DNA of 64,000 nt from Adiantum capillus-veneris (lineage: Eukaryota > Streptophyta > Polypodiopsida > Polypodiales > Pteridaceae), in NCBI GenBank assembly GCA_014529385.2, contig CM043950.1, forward strand, positions 151,530,945 through 151,594,944, read 5' to 3'. Numbering within the stretch: the stretch's first letter is position 1; every line of letters begins with the position of its first letter. A program made the translations under genes and the position numbers. Below, in pieces: positions 1 through 11,655 of the stretch. Under the pieces are notes generated by a model. That model was not told where the DNA came from. It worked only from the letters and a program-made list of their open reading frames with translations, and did not search any database.

Positions 1-250
1 TTAATGGTCTAAAATGTCGCCTCTTAGAATGCAGTGATTGCGAGATGTGCGGAACAAGAGCAGCGCAGTCAGGAGTCTGGACTCTTCAAATGCAGTGATT
101 GTAGGATTCGCCACATGAGAAAGCTCTAGTCTGTTTTTAGTAGATGCAATCACCTAAGCATGCATCTTGAAGGCATGTGACTCTACGCCTCCTCTATGCA
201 CAACAAGAGCATGGCCAGAAAGATGTCATCCTTGGCATTGCCTTGTTCAT
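1..250 (+). pseudogene. Tail of a degenerate PPR gene
   Basis: This is the left copy of the sequence that ends the PPR-like relic at 62018-62280. On its own it only shows remnants such as an EELNGLKC-like stretch and later AGFA-like and MQ-like pieces broken by stops. The identification rests on the longer right-hand copy, where DMYAKCGALQRAQKVLEE precedes it. No continuous frame is present. Confidence 0.4.
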
Positions 251-396
251 TCAAGCCCCTAGATTCTCTTATGGAACCCTGAGTTTAGAGAGGGGATATG
301 ACTTGCGAGAGGTTTGAGACTCATTCACACGATGCCTCTCTAACGTCGAGCGGATTATGAATTGAATAGTGTCGGCTGATGATGACGGGGTACTCC

Positions 397-434
397 ATAT
401 TTAAAGCAAAGCAAGGGTGAGAATATTATAAAAG
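397..434 (+). promoter_or_regulatory. TATA-like elements upstream of TPD1-like copy A
   Basis: ATATTTAAAG (397-406) and TATAAAAG (427-434) lie 58 and 28 bases before the ATG at 455. The first is at a more plausible distance for a plant core promoter with a short leader. The same elements precede the intact copy. Which one is used cannot be read from sequence. Confidence 0.35.
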
Positions 435-454
435 AGAAAGTAAGACAAGAGAAG

Positions 455-1012
455 ATGGCGAAGATGCCGAGCTTCTGCAGCGTTTGGCTTTTGATAGTGG
501 TGGCGTTAATATGCAGGGCGACGGAGGGCGGTGTAGAGGGTGCCAGGGAGGGCCCTGCAGAGTTAATGAGCCCTAATTACAACCATTCTCTGCATCATCA
601 TAATCATCATCGTCATGCGAGGGAAGACCTTGTATTGGACGTTTCGTGCATCAAGGTATTCCAGATCGATCCGGGAGGGTTTTGGGATGGGTTTTACGGA
701 ACCTGAAGTGACTGCGGGGAGCGTTCGCGTCAAGTGCGGCGGCTGCAGGTCAGCAACGTCCGGCTGGCGTGCTCGGGGCCCGAATGGACGCAAGACCTCC
801 TGATGGGCGACCGATCTAGCCTCCGCGTAGAGCGCAACGGCCAGTGTCTGGTGGCCTCCGGCCACACGCTCAGCCCCGACTCGAGCACCGGTTTCACCTA
901 CATGCACTCTCGACTCCCTCTCTCCCCTCTCTCCGCCACCTTCCATTGCCCTGGCCAAGCCTCGGTATCCTCCCTCTCTTCGCCAGCGCCTTCTCCGCTA
1001 GCCATGTACTGA
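455..1012 (+). pseudogene. TPD1-like secreted protein, copy A, frame broken
   Basis: Near-identical to the gene at 62472-63029. Relative to that copy there is one extra G in a G run near 671-678 and one missing C near 749. The two indels cancel, so the first 72 or so codons and the C-terminal half stay in the ancestral frame. The stretch between them is shifted and meets a TGA after 83 codons. The signal peptide and histidine-rich segment are intact; four of the six mature cysteines fall beyond the stop. It may be a true pseudogene or carry two consensus errors in a homopolymer-rich region. Raw read support would decide. Confidence 0.75.
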
Positions 1013-1055
1013 GCTTCATTTGTCCTCTTCCACCTTTCTCAATATAACTAGTTAT

Positions 1056-1085
1056 ATATGATCATCAGAAGTCCAAACAATTAAA

Positions 1086-1148
<63 letters not shown>

Positions 1149-1214
1149 TCGGAAGTTGTTTCTATATTACAATGTTTCTAGTTATATATGATCATCAGAA
1201 GTCCAAACAATTAG

Positions 1215-1255
<41 letters not shown>

Positions 1256-1320
1256 GTTTCTATATGATCATCAGAAGTCCAAACAATTATAATCTCTCTC
1301 TCTCTCTCAAGTTGTTTCTC
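1056..1320. repeat. Tandem units of a 27-base motif plus CT microsatellite
   Basis: The motif TATATGATCATCAGAAGTCC followed by AAACAAT occurs at about 1056, 1186 and 1261. Each copy is followed by a CT run (about 1092-1135, 1219-1250 and 1292-1308), and AAGTTGTTTCT closes the unit. A GC run follows the first CT run. A fourth copy of the motif lies at about 2502-2528, beyond the LINE fragment, suggesting the motif is the LINE target-site duplication that was later multiplied with the CT tail. Confidence 0.8.
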
Positions 1321-2496
1321 AACATAGCATTGCATCTTATTCTGCAATGCTCTGGGCATAGCTAAATAATCCTTTTTCATTCTAATCTTTAAGAGACCCC
1401 ATGGAAGCGGGGATCCTTTAGAGTGCTGATCAGATATAGCAGCATTCCTAGCTTCCCAAATGAAGGTAAGCATCCAAACTCTAAGCGACATCAAACATAG
1501 ATGTAGACCCTCATCTCCACTTTGCAACATCGCAAAAAGCATCATGTACTTCGAAATCTTGATTTGCCAACAGATTCTACAATAGTCCTGCAGAGATCTC
1601 CACCATTTATTAACTTGCATACAATCCCAATACAAAATATGTTTCAAAGATTCTAGTTTTTGACATCTAATACATTTTCCTTGTGTCACATTCTTCCTTG
1701 CCAGCAGTTTGCATCCCAGTTGGACTCAATTCTATATAACCACCATCACCCCGGGTGTTGAAACCCCCACATCCTGTTGCATCTATCATGGATTTGGCTT
1801 CCCGACACGAGCAATTGATAGAAGATCTTCGTCAAAGAAGACCACCAATTGACCGAAGTATTTGGGAGTTCCCAATCCCAAAACCTTTGAGATGAGTTTT
1901 GATTACATAGAATATGAAGATTGAAGACAATAGTTGACAACAGTGCCCATGGTACTCTAAAGCCATCTCCGAGCTTGAATAATCTCCTAGCAGTGTAACG
2001 AAACGTGTCATCCCAAACCAAATTAGAGCATACATATTTCCATGATCGCACAAGCATGTTATTGGTATTTCCACATAATTTGAACGGGGTAGTAGAGAAC
2101 AATTTATCCCACGGAGACATATTCCAAAAATCATGAAAACACACAATAGCTTTGTCAATCAAAAACCATAATATCTTTGACCAGCATTTATCAGTTACCA
2201 ATATATGTCTCACGAGTGTAGCCTGCCTAACCAACATTTGCGATTTCAAATGCAAAATTCCCCAAGCAATGGAGGTCTTATGGCTGGAGCCCCATAATAA
2301 GAATTGCAGGTACCTAGATGTGAGACGGTTCAGAGTAGTATCAGACCACTCAAGAAACGGTAAGAAATACAGCAAGTATGCAACGAGAATGGCCTAGAGC
2401 ACTCTAACCCAAACATGGAAGGCCATTCATCAGAGTGCCAAGATGCCAATTTCAAACAGACCCTCTCTTCCACCCACTTAGTCAACTGTTTAGAGG
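1290..2496 (-). pseudogene. 5'-truncated L1-type LINE, RT C-terminus and zf-RVT
   Basis: Minus-strand frames 2375-1746 and 1689-1249 look like the end of a plant L1-like ORF2. The second contains the reverse-transcriptase zinc-binding pattern C-x2-C-x7-H-x4-C (GKCIRCQ...LKHILYWDC), followed by W-rich sequence typical of that domain. The frames differ, so there is at least one frameshift, and the endonuclease and catalytic RT regions are absent. The 3' end abuts a GA-rich tail. Flanking copies of a 26-27-base motif at about 1261 and 2502 fit a target-site duplication. Confidence 0.7.
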
Positions 2497-2529
2497 TAAT
2501 TATATATGATCATCAGAAGTCCAAACAAC

Positions 2530-4218
2530 ATCAGGAAAAATGTGGACTCTCCTTGGGCCATATAGGATTAAGGTTAATTAGGGCTCGAGCCAATAGGAAG
2601 AGAGCAATGTATATAAGTCTAGAACCTAAGAAAGTAGAGAGAATAATAGGGTTGTCCACTCATTTATTGCTTTGTATCCTAAAGGGAGGTGAATGGGTAA
2701 AAGAGGGAGGGGGAAAAAGTGGGGGGGGGGGACGGGGGGAGTGGTGGGTCCACAGATACGTTTTTACAAAAACCCTAAAAATTCAAAATTTTCAAAAAAA
2801 AATTAAATTCAAAATATTCCATCCAAAACTCCCTCCAAACCTACCCTATGATCAAAAAGTCATTTTCTCACTCTAGAACCTTTTTCCCAAGACTCCCTTC
2901 CTCCATAGCCCCTTTCCATAACACAAAGCTCTCACTCTCTCTCTAAACTCTTACACCTTCCTCCTTCTTCAAGCTCTCCATTGCAACTTTAAGCTCCCAC
3001 TCTATCTCTAAACTGTCTCCCTCCTCCTTCCTCAAGCTCTCCATTGCAACTTTAAGCTTCCACTCTCTCTCTAAACTCTGTCTCCGTCCTCCTTCCTCAA
3101 GCTCTCCATTGCAACTTTAAGCTCCCACTCTCTCTCTCTCTCTCTAAACTTTGTCTCCCTCCTCCTTCCCCAAGCTCTCCATTGCAATTTCAAGCTCCCA
3201 CCCATGGCAAACAATGGTCAAAATAGACACCCCAAACCCATCATTCAAAGTATGGTTCTCCACAACTCGAAGAATGAGGAGCAACAATGGAAACCTCACT
3301 TTTTTCAAGAAGGTGCGTAGGTCTACATGCAACCTTCCGCAATCGGTCCCCATCGTGTTCGTGAAAGAAGAAACGTTGATCTCCATTGGAAGGGAAGACT
3401 AATAGGCTTCAAGCAAGTAAGAGACAAGGGTACGGTGGAAATCGTTCAACATGTTTTCATGTTTGGACACATGCGTCTACGAGGGATCACCAACCCAAGG
3501 GATTTTTCTTGTAATTGTATGTCCCTTGCACTTCAATGGTTTTGGTGGTAACAAAAAAATGGACATTTTACATCTCACGGACTGTTTTGTTTCTATGTAG
3601 ATGTTTTCCCTTCTATCCTTGTGGAGGAGCAACCACTCTCGTGCCTTTCAGGCTCATTTACGGCCATGCATGCAAGTCTTGGGTATATTCTCTTCTCCAA
3701 CACAACTTCATCAAACCTTGCACGACAAAGGGTGTTATTCTACACCCACAAGTACGTTGTACCTACAAACGAGGAAGGCTACGGAGAGCTACAACCTTTG
3801 GAGGCTACAACCTTGTGTAGCATGGAGTGGCCAAAGCCAGATGCATTCATTGTAATGTCTTTGAAAGCCAAGATTGTAGCTGATGTGAGAGCATCATTAA
3901 ACTTTGGAAAAGCCTCGCGTTCTGTTGGGCTTGGATGGTGTTGTCCTGCTCATGTCTTCGCTATCATCTTTGGATCTTTTCCTTTCCATCATACAAATAC
4001 TATGTATGTTTGCAAAGATCTACAATACGATACATTGGAATCCATCCTTGGCGAGAAGTGAGGGTATCTTGAAGGACTTCACAATGGAGATCGCTTTCGG
4101 TGTCAGGTTGGAAGTTTCGGCATTGCTATCCGTTTCATCAAGGTGGCCTTTACATGCGGTACTTCTATGAAAGATGGATGTGCAAGCTTGGTGAATGGAT
4201 TCCATTGCAATCCACCGA
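2530..4218 (+). pseudogene. Uncharacterised repeated gene, family U copy A
   Basis: The leader at 2530-2880 resembles 47820-48190: both have CTCCTTGGGCC, a GAGCCAATAGGAAGAG-like stretch, a G-rich tract and AAACCCTAAAAA. The first ATG considered is at 3204. Its short exon (to about 3312, then GTGCGT as a possible donor) encodes R-x-PKP-x-IQ...VLHN-x-KN, which recurs at 48568 in copy C. Downstream frames (3327-3551 and 3621-4061) are open but I do not recognise them. A frame with GGLYMRYFYERW and LGEWIPLQSTD runs into the CACTA-1 insertion and continues on its far side (ATIEVFPALRW). No known domain was identified. The CACTA insertion disrupts it. Confidence 0.4.
2920..3203. repeat. Minisatellite of about 65-base CT-rich units
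   Basis: Four imperfect copies of a unit containing CTCTCTCTAAACT, CCTCCTTCCTCAAGCTCTCC, ATTGCAACTTTAAGC and TCCCAC run up to the ATG at 3204. It lies in the leader of family U copy A. The long pyrimidine tract would form a 5' UTR or promoter-proximal tract if the gene were transcribed. Confidence 0.8.
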
Positions 4219-4282
4219 CACTACAAGAGGTTATGTGCTCTTGTGACGCTCTTAGCGACGGAAATACACTGGGTTTTTATAA

Positions 4283-4491
4283 CCCCCGGCGTCGCTATAA
4301 GCGTCGCTACGAGAGCGTCGCTATATGCGTCGCTATAGGCGTCGCTATAAGCGTCGCTATAGGCGTCGCTATATAGCGACGCTTATAGCGACGTCTATAG
4401 CGACGCTTATAGCGACGGTCTCACAGAAGAGTATAGCGACGCATATAGCGACGCTACAGAGCCATAAATAGCGACGCTTATAGCGACGCCT
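4283..4491. repeat. CACTA-1 left subterminal repeat array
   Basis: At least a dozen copies of GCGTCGCTAT(A/G)(A/G) or its complement are packed here. Direct copies lie left of about 4373 and inverted copies right of it, with a perfect palindromic centre at 4363-4382. In other CACTA elements such subterminal repeats bind the TNPA-type accessory protein. That role is inferred from the superfamily. Confidence 0.85.
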
Positions 4492-4854
4492 GAGAGAATA
4501 TTTTTTTGGTGGCAGGGCATTGAATGCCCTGCCACCCATCAACCATATTGTACTTGATTCACTTTTTAAAAAAAGTGCAAAGGTAAATAATAGACCCAAA
4601 ATAGTCACCCACAAGACGCATTGTTTGCAAAATTGACAATTGTACACATCATAGACAAACTGAATTGATTGGCAAATGTAATAATGACAATTGTACAACA
4701 TCATAGGCATAAAGAATTGATTGGCAAAAGGAATTGCGGTGACAAATGTAATAATATACATGGTTCAAAAAGACGTATAAAATCCGTCTCATGATACATA
4801 AGCTATGAGAAACCCTAAACTAATGCTATCTAGCTACGGCTAAACTGACGTCGT

Positions 4855-6168
4855 CTAATCAGACGTCTCATCGCGTCCAAGCGGCGTATCTGTCGGATTC
4901 TGCAAAAAAAGACAATAAGACAGTTTTCAGTAAGTATAAACATATAACGACATTTATAAAACAATACAAAAAATAAAAAAGAGTAAACCGTAATACTAAC
5001 CATGCCGCTGCGAGAACTGAGAATGTCCATCAGGGCGTTTAAGCCCTTCCTGCCTGCGTACTCGCGCTCGTACGGTGTGGGATCACGTCCTGTCATCGAC
5101 CACTGTCAAAACATACAAAGATTTCATTATGTTAGAACTAAAAAACTCATAAACCCTAAACTATCGAACATGCATAAAGAGCAATGTGAAAAGACTTACA
5201 AAATCGGCCTCAAATGATGCCCATCCACCGCTCCCCAAGTGGTGCGAGCTCCCTGCCTCTACTCGCGCTCTGGCTGCATCTTTTTGTTGCTTCCACTTGT
5301 CGGGATTCTCGCGCGCTGCTTTCTTCGCATTCTTCCAATCTTCTTTGGCCAGCCAATCTGGCCTATTCCACCCATTCTTGATTGCTTTTTGCACTTCGGA
5401 ACGCTTGTGTTTGCAGTATTCGCGCATTCGAATCTTCATCAGGTCTTCATTGAAGCGCTGATCCCGTGTTGGAACGGGAAACTCATCATGAAGTATGCTG
5501 ATGACTCTGTTTTTTAAATCACTTGGTACTTCACTCCATTTGTTTAGTATATAGTGTCTAAACAGCTGAGAGCAAAGACCACGCATGCGCGAGATCACCT
5601 TCTTGCCGTCATCATCCATGATGATGCCGCCGCTGATGTCGACGGAGTAAGGCAAGCCCTCTGGCCGGTGACGCGTGAACCTGGGTGTCCCGGCAGGGGT
5701 CTCTAGCGGCGTGTCGATGGGGGTACGGACGTCAGGTGTCTCCACCGGCGTCTGGGCCCCGAAGCGAGGAGTGTCGAGTGGGGTGGCTCCTGGCGGAGTA
5801 GGTAGAGGTGTGTAGCTTCTAGGAACAGTCAGCCGTGCAAAACCTGGCGTAGACGGCGATGCTGTGGCTGGTGTGGGGGCGGGCAAAGAAGGGGAGGGTA
5901 AAGAGCCTCGTCGAACACGAGGCGGTGTGGAGGCATCGGTGGCGGAATCCCCACAACAACCGCCACCGCCACCACTAGAGCGCCGGTGTCTAGAAGAGTG
6001 TGACGCTCGTCTCGTCGACGTCGAAGCTTCGGAGCGCGCCGAATGCTCCGAAAGAGAGGGAGATGCGGATGGTGTAGGAACGCGCGATGATGCGCCAGAG
6101 CGATGACGCTCCACGTACCACTGTCTCTGCTGCGGTGACAAAGAAGAAAGAAACTCCTCATCATCCAT
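4855..6168 (-). CDS. CACTA-1 Transposase_24-like accessory protein (TNPA-type)
   Basis: Predicted three-exon gene of about 371 residues: 6168-5200, 5102-5001 and 4899-4855. The start MDDEEF lies just after TGCAG, so a 5' UTR intron probably precedes it. Donors GTAAGT and GTTAGT and acceptors GACAG and GCAG join exons in phase. Residues 1-130 are Ser/Arg-rich with a polyglycine run. Residues 130-200 are Pro/Thr-rich with TPxxTP repeats, and the second half is charged and helical (RVISILHDEF, HKRSEVQKAIK, WLAKEDWKNAKK), like plant Transposase_24 proteins. Two homologues occur in this window (CACTA-2 and CACTA-3) with the same exon borders. It may bind the subterminal repeats, by analogy with TNPA. 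No stop or frameshift was seen. Confidence 0.75.
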
Positions 6169-6389
6169 ACCTGCATTAAACACACGAATATTTAAACTTA
6201 ATATTGAATGAATAGAGTAGACAATGACGCAAATACCATTAAATACAATGACGTAATGACGCATATAAATACAATGACGCAATGAATCGAGTGGTAGAAG
6301 AGGCAAGTCGAAAACTCAGAATTTTCAATCAAAAGAGCTAGAGCTTTTACAGCACGGAGCAAAATTGTTCAAATACAATATTTGTGGCT

Positions 6390-9300
6390 TTAAGAGATCT
6401 CTCTCTCATCCTCGCATAACTCAGCATAACTTCCTATATCTATATAGAGCTCTCCGTTTAAACACATATCCTCTGTTTCATTTTGTAGCTCCTCTGCATG
6501 CACCCCATATAGAGCAGTAGCATCTTGATGCTCGTCTGGCACCACCGCAGCGGCTTCTGATTGAGCATCTTCTCTGATCTCCTCCATTGATGTCGTTGTG
6601 ATTGGCACATGGTAGCCTTCATACGTCCTTGCACTACGAGGGGCTACCTCTATGACGTACCACCAGTTTGATGTAGACTTTGTAGGATGAAATACTACCT
6701 GCCAGAGCCACATAACTTACATGAGAGCTTTCAAGCACATAACTTGTAAAAGGGGGATGTTAACTATTTATATACTTACTTGTTCACAATGCTCGGGTAG
6801 TACGAAAGTGTCTCTTAGGTCAGTCCATTTCTTAGTAGAATCCACCTCAAGAAAACCAGACTCTCCTCTACGCACAGTAGCGTTTCGACCCTCCATGATT
6901 ATCTTGAACCATTGCACGTCGAACAAGTCGACAAAAATCCCTCTGTAATCGATCCTCAAAATCTCTTGCAGCGTGCCGAAGTAAGTGAGTTCCGCCACCA
7001 CGGGATCTGCATCAGAGGAACGTCGTCGACTAGACTGTTCAAATTTTGCCATGATTCCACAATCTTGAGTAAAACGCTTTTTGTCGATTCGTTCCACCCT
7101 AAAATGTCGACCTTTACACCATGCTGCTGTGTATGACTTATACTACAACGAACAAAGATTATGAGTGGCCGTTCAAACGTTTATAAATAAAGTCACTTGC
7201 TAGTCGTACATTGCAAACTTACCTTGGTCGCGCAACCCCGAGAGTACTCCCACTCTTCTTCAGTCACTTCGTCACCGCATTGTTGTGCGCTTTTCAATTG
7301 GTTGTGCAACCATCTTAAGCTCATGAAGGTTGGTAGGCTCTCCAGAACCGCTGGATAGTGCATCGGTGGTCGTCTTCCCCGTCTCCACTCGATTCGTGCC
7401 CTTTGTCGCTCTTGCTTTGCATCCTCATATTGTGAAATCCACTTTTGCATCACTGGATTGTGAAGCATGCAAAATCGGTTGATTTTAGCCTCTAGATCTT
7501 CCGTCATCTTCTTCTCAACACCGAGATTGCACATGACAATCCCAGATATGCGCTCATCATCTATGGTTCGCCATAGCGTATCCCGGGATTTATCAAATCC
7601 GTCTAACCACTCTCCAATGTACACTAGGGACTCTGATACCAACCAACCTTCTGCCATGCTACCCTCCGGACGTGCCTTTTGACGCACATATCCCTTAAGC
7701 GTTTTCATGAAACGCTCTAAGAAGAACATCCATCTGGAATGAACTGTGCCAGCTATTTCCACCTCATCAACTATGTGAATAAGAAGATGCACCTGAATGG
7801 TTAGCATTGTAGTAGGAAAATGTTTCTCAAACATGCACACAAGCTCCGCAGCATTTAGTTTGGCGAATGGTATGGAGTCTACGTCGATCTCCTTTTGTGA
7901 GATCCATTGCACCAGCTTTGCAAGTTTGTAGATTGTGTTACGGATGTCGAGAGACAAACATCCCTCAATGGCAACCGGTAAAATAAACTGTAAAGTATGT
8001 GCAGCAATGATATTAAAGTCCACATTTTATGCAATGATATTAAAGTCCACTATGAACGTACCTGACACATTTTATGCCAATCGTGTGACTTCAAACCGGT
8101 AAGCTTTCCTTCTTTAGTAAAACACGTTCGGAGCGAGTGCATTACGCCAGTGGGGGTCCGCAAAGATCGAATGGCCTCTTTTACTTTGCGTTCTTGGGCT
8201 CCTGTGAAAATCCATGGTGCTTTAGGAAGTTTTATCGATCCATCAGACGCTGTTTGCGGCCAATATTGCTCCATACGATCCACATTTCTAAGGTCAACTC
8301 TGGCTCCCAAAGTATCTTTCTTGCCGGTCAAATGGTCCCATAGTAGATTACCCACATTCTTGAATATGTGCATTGGATCGAGCAAGTGATTGATCACGAG
8401 TCGAGGCCAGTATGGTAACTCGTACCATAGAGATAGTCTCTTCATCCCTGGAGGCAATCCGTCATCGCACATCTCCTTCTGCTCTAACCATGCTTGTGCA
8501 GACATCCTTGGTGGCTCTCTTCCCAAAAAGCCGTCGCGTAACACATGATTCTCCGGAAGATACGCTTGATGACCTTCGTAGATTTGCTTCTTCAGTGAGG
8601 GTGCCCTACGTGCATTCAGTCTAGGTCCACATGTGACACATGCTCTGTATCCGCTTGTTTGAAGCCCTGCATGTATACATATGATAATAGATCAACTATG
8701 GGGAAAAACAAGATTTACAGTGTCTGAGAGAGGAGTGTCAATAGATCACCTGAGCATTCTGTTAGCCCGGGATAGTCATGCATGGTCCACATTAGAATAC
8801 CTCTGATCAAAGCATTCCGTCATCCTGTGTGTCGGCTCATATCCACCACCTCTATGCCAATCCACAATTGTTGTAGCTCTTCCAATAGTGGACGAAGATA
8901 CACATCCATATTCCCCACTTTATATCGCCCTGGCACAATCAAGCTTAGCCATAGGTGCCCCTTCTTCGTAGTCAACCACGGGGGAATGTTGTAGTTGACG
9001 ATGACAACGGGCCATACACTGTAAGATGTTGATCTTTGACCAAATGGATTTACGCCATCCATAGCCAGGCCTAAGCGCAAATTTCGAGCTTCCCTGGCAA
9101 AATCCGACCATGTTCCATCTATATGTTTCCAGGCTGCGCAATCTGCAGGAATTCGTAGCACACCATCCGAAGATTTATTCTCCTCATGCCATGATGCTAG
9201 GGCGGCCATGGACTTACATTCGAAGAAATGCTTGATGCGAGGAAGCAAAGGAAAATGTCGCAAAACCTTTTGTGGAATTTTTGTCCCGTGGAGATCTACT

Positions 9301-10118
9301 CGATATCTTTCGGAATCACATTTCGGACACTTCTCCATGTCTGTGTATTCCCCTCTGAAAAGAATGCAGTCATTAGGACAAGCGTGGATAGAATTGTAAT
9401 CCATCCCCAAGTTTCGCAAAATCTTTCTTGCTTCATCTCGGGAATCTGGCATCACATTGTCAGCTGGTAGAATGTGCTCTTTCAGCAATCTACACAACAT
9501 AAAAATATGATACAGTCGTGTAAAAATCTATCAGATCATTATACACCATGAGTTCTATTAAAGTAAACTAATTGTAATAGATCACCTGAAAAGCGCTGTG
9601 ACGCTAGTGTCACTCCATCCAAACTTTGCCTGCATGTTGAGAAGAACCAGGAGTGCTTTCAATCTAGACATACGTGCTCCATTATACAATGATGTATCGG
9701 CTTCACTTTTCATATCATCATAGATAAGCCTTTCTGAATCCATGATCGTCTCGATCATTTCATCAATCTCGGGCTCAAACATTGCCTCGTTGGGAATGTG
9801 CTCTGCATGATCATCCCCCGAGCTGTCAGAGGCTACATCTTGTGGCCTCACATATGCTGCTTGACCAAAGCGCCTGCGAATACGTCTATTGGGTTGCAAG
9901 ATTGTTGCTTGTTGGCCAGCGTCAGAGTCCGACGAGTTATAATTGGCAACAACTCGATCTATAATAGATGGATCGAACTCGCCAAATTCACGAACGTGCT
10001 GCAAAGAAACACGTCTTGTCCGTCGCACAGCATGCTTGCATTGATTACAAGGACATAAGACCCTCGTTGAGAGATAGGTGTTTCGGTTGGACGGTCCCAC
10101 ATCCTCGTCGCTACTCAT
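6390..10118 (-). pseudogene. CACTA-1 TNP2-like transposase, one nonsense codon
   Basis: Six inferred exons: 10118-9586, 9489-8750, 8666-8062, 7987-7223, 7142-6780 and about 6713-6390. Exon 1 holds a CPCNQC motif as in Transpos_assoc. Exons 2-3 match Transposase_21 (ACPNDCILFRGEY...CPKCDSERY, WDHLTGKKDT). Exon 4 matches DUF4218 (VHLLIHIVDE, WMFFLERFMKTLKGYVR, RPEGSMAEG). Exons 5-6 match DUF4216 (LTYFGTLQEILRIDYRG, DVQWFK). In exon 2 a TGA at 8820-8822 replaces a CGA present in CACTA-2. The other exons look open. The protein would catalyse element excision and insertion. With the stop, only about the first 400 residues would be made. The last intron boundary is uncertain. Confidence 0.8.
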
Positions 10119-10179
10119 AATGAGGATAAAAAACTTATAACCTAGACAACAAATTTAATATTCTATTGGCATTCTTCAT

Positions 10180-10238
<59 letters not shown>

Positions 10239-11387
10239 ACCTCACATTCTCTAGTCATGTCCAATCCCCGCACACCTCGGTCTAGAGGTGCACGGAGATC
10301 AGAACCACCGGGTTATAATCTCGTCTTTATTGGTCAATACCTATATTTGTGGGTACAAGAAATCTAGACACCCACGTCTACATGATACTGCATGTAGTGG
10401 ACAAAATCCCTTTGCCTCTTCTCTAGCTGTAGCACTTCACTTCATCTTAACATCTTTTCACAGTAGATCTTTTCACTGTTCGTCTAACTCTAAACCCTAA
10501 ACCGTAAGTAATTCTTGCGTGGACTCGATCTAACGTAAATAAGCGTAAATCTAAATAAACGTAAATCTAACTAAAAATAAAGCTAAATCTAATTTAACGT
10601 AAGTCTAATGACTAGAGGTTGTCTAGATGGTCATTGTGTCGGGGATGTAGTGACTCTTGCCGCCCTGAAGATCCACCTTCTTCCCTATCTTCTGAAGACA
10701 TTTCACCAGTACTTTTGGATCGACGGAGCCCACTATGAGTGAAGGCAGCAATACCCTATATTCCATTGAGGGCTTTCTTCACCCGCTTCATGCAGGCATC
10801 GCAGTCTATGGAGACCCGCATCTAATCTAATATAACATAAATCTAAATCTAGCTTAAATAAATGTAAATCTAGTTAAAAATAAACCTAAATCTAATTTAA
10901 TGTAAGTCTACATATAACCTAATCTTTAACGTCTTTTAAAATAGTTTCCTACGACGTTATAACTCTCTTCTTCCTGTGTGTGTGCGCGTGTGTGGATGTG
11001 TGTGCCAATAAAAAGAGATAAATGGTATAACCTTTCTATCACTCATGCCAAGTATGATAGATTGATTATGCCATTTCTCTCTTGAATAATAGGTCTTCAG
11101 TTCAACTCCTCGTCGGCTAGATCTTTAGGTCTTTTAATTTTAATTAGTTTCCTACGACGCTCCCTTAGTTTCTCTTTCTTTCTCTCTCAATGTGTGTGCG
11201 TTTTTTTGGATCGTATGCATGTTTTCTTTCTCTTTTCCTCTCTCAATGTGTGCGTTTTTTGTTTATGCATGTTCTCTCTCTCTTTTCCTCTCTCAATGCG
11301 TGCGTTTTTTGTTTATGCATGCTCTCTCTCTCTTTTTCTCTCTCAATGTGTGTGTGCATTCTTTGTTTATGTATGTGTGCGTTTTTG

Positions 11388-11427
<40 letters not shown>

Positions 11428-11547
11428 AACACTATATGTGTGTGTGTATGTGTGTGTGTGTGAGAGAGAGCGCGATGGAGAGAGAAAGAGGGGAAGGGAA
11501 CATGAGAATGAGGAGAGAGAAGGAGCATACCTGGCTCTCCTTCCTCT

Positions 11548-11583
<36 letters not shown>

Positions 11584-11584
11584 G

Positions 11585-11625
<41 letters not shown>

Positions 11626-11655
11626 GGGAGAGCGTTACCTGCTCTTTGCTTGAGG
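10119..11655. other. CACTA-1 5' noncoding region with microsatellites and a minisatellite
   Basis: No convincing gene. It holds a CT run at about 10183-10236 and A/T-rich sequence with repeated CTAAATCTAA-type words at 10540-10940. A tandem array of about 55-base units (TCTCTCAATGTGTGCGTTTT then TTGTTTATGCATG) lies at about 11175-11390, followed by CT, GT and GA runs to 11630. Open frames across the array are low-complexity artefacts. It would be the transposase promoter and leader region. Confidence 0.7.

Larger units (their letters stand above)
1..1962. repeat. Left copy of a 62-kb-spaced direct duplication
   Basis: Base 1 onward matches 62018 onward, and base 1962 matches base 64000. Differences seen are a handful of substitutions, two 1-base indels in the TPD1-like gene, and microsatellite length changes that make the right copy about 20 bases longer. 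The copy covers a PPR relic tail, a TPD1-like gene, CT-rich tandem repeats and part of a LINE fragment. Both outer borders lie outside the window, so the full unit length is not visible. It may be a recent tandem segmental duplication or an assembly duplication. Confidence 0.95.

Noticed and set aside
10490-10960. CCCTAAA/CTAAATCTAA words as interstitial telomere repeats
   Set aside because: There is no run of perfect TTTAGGG units; the words are irregular and belong to the CACTA 5' region.
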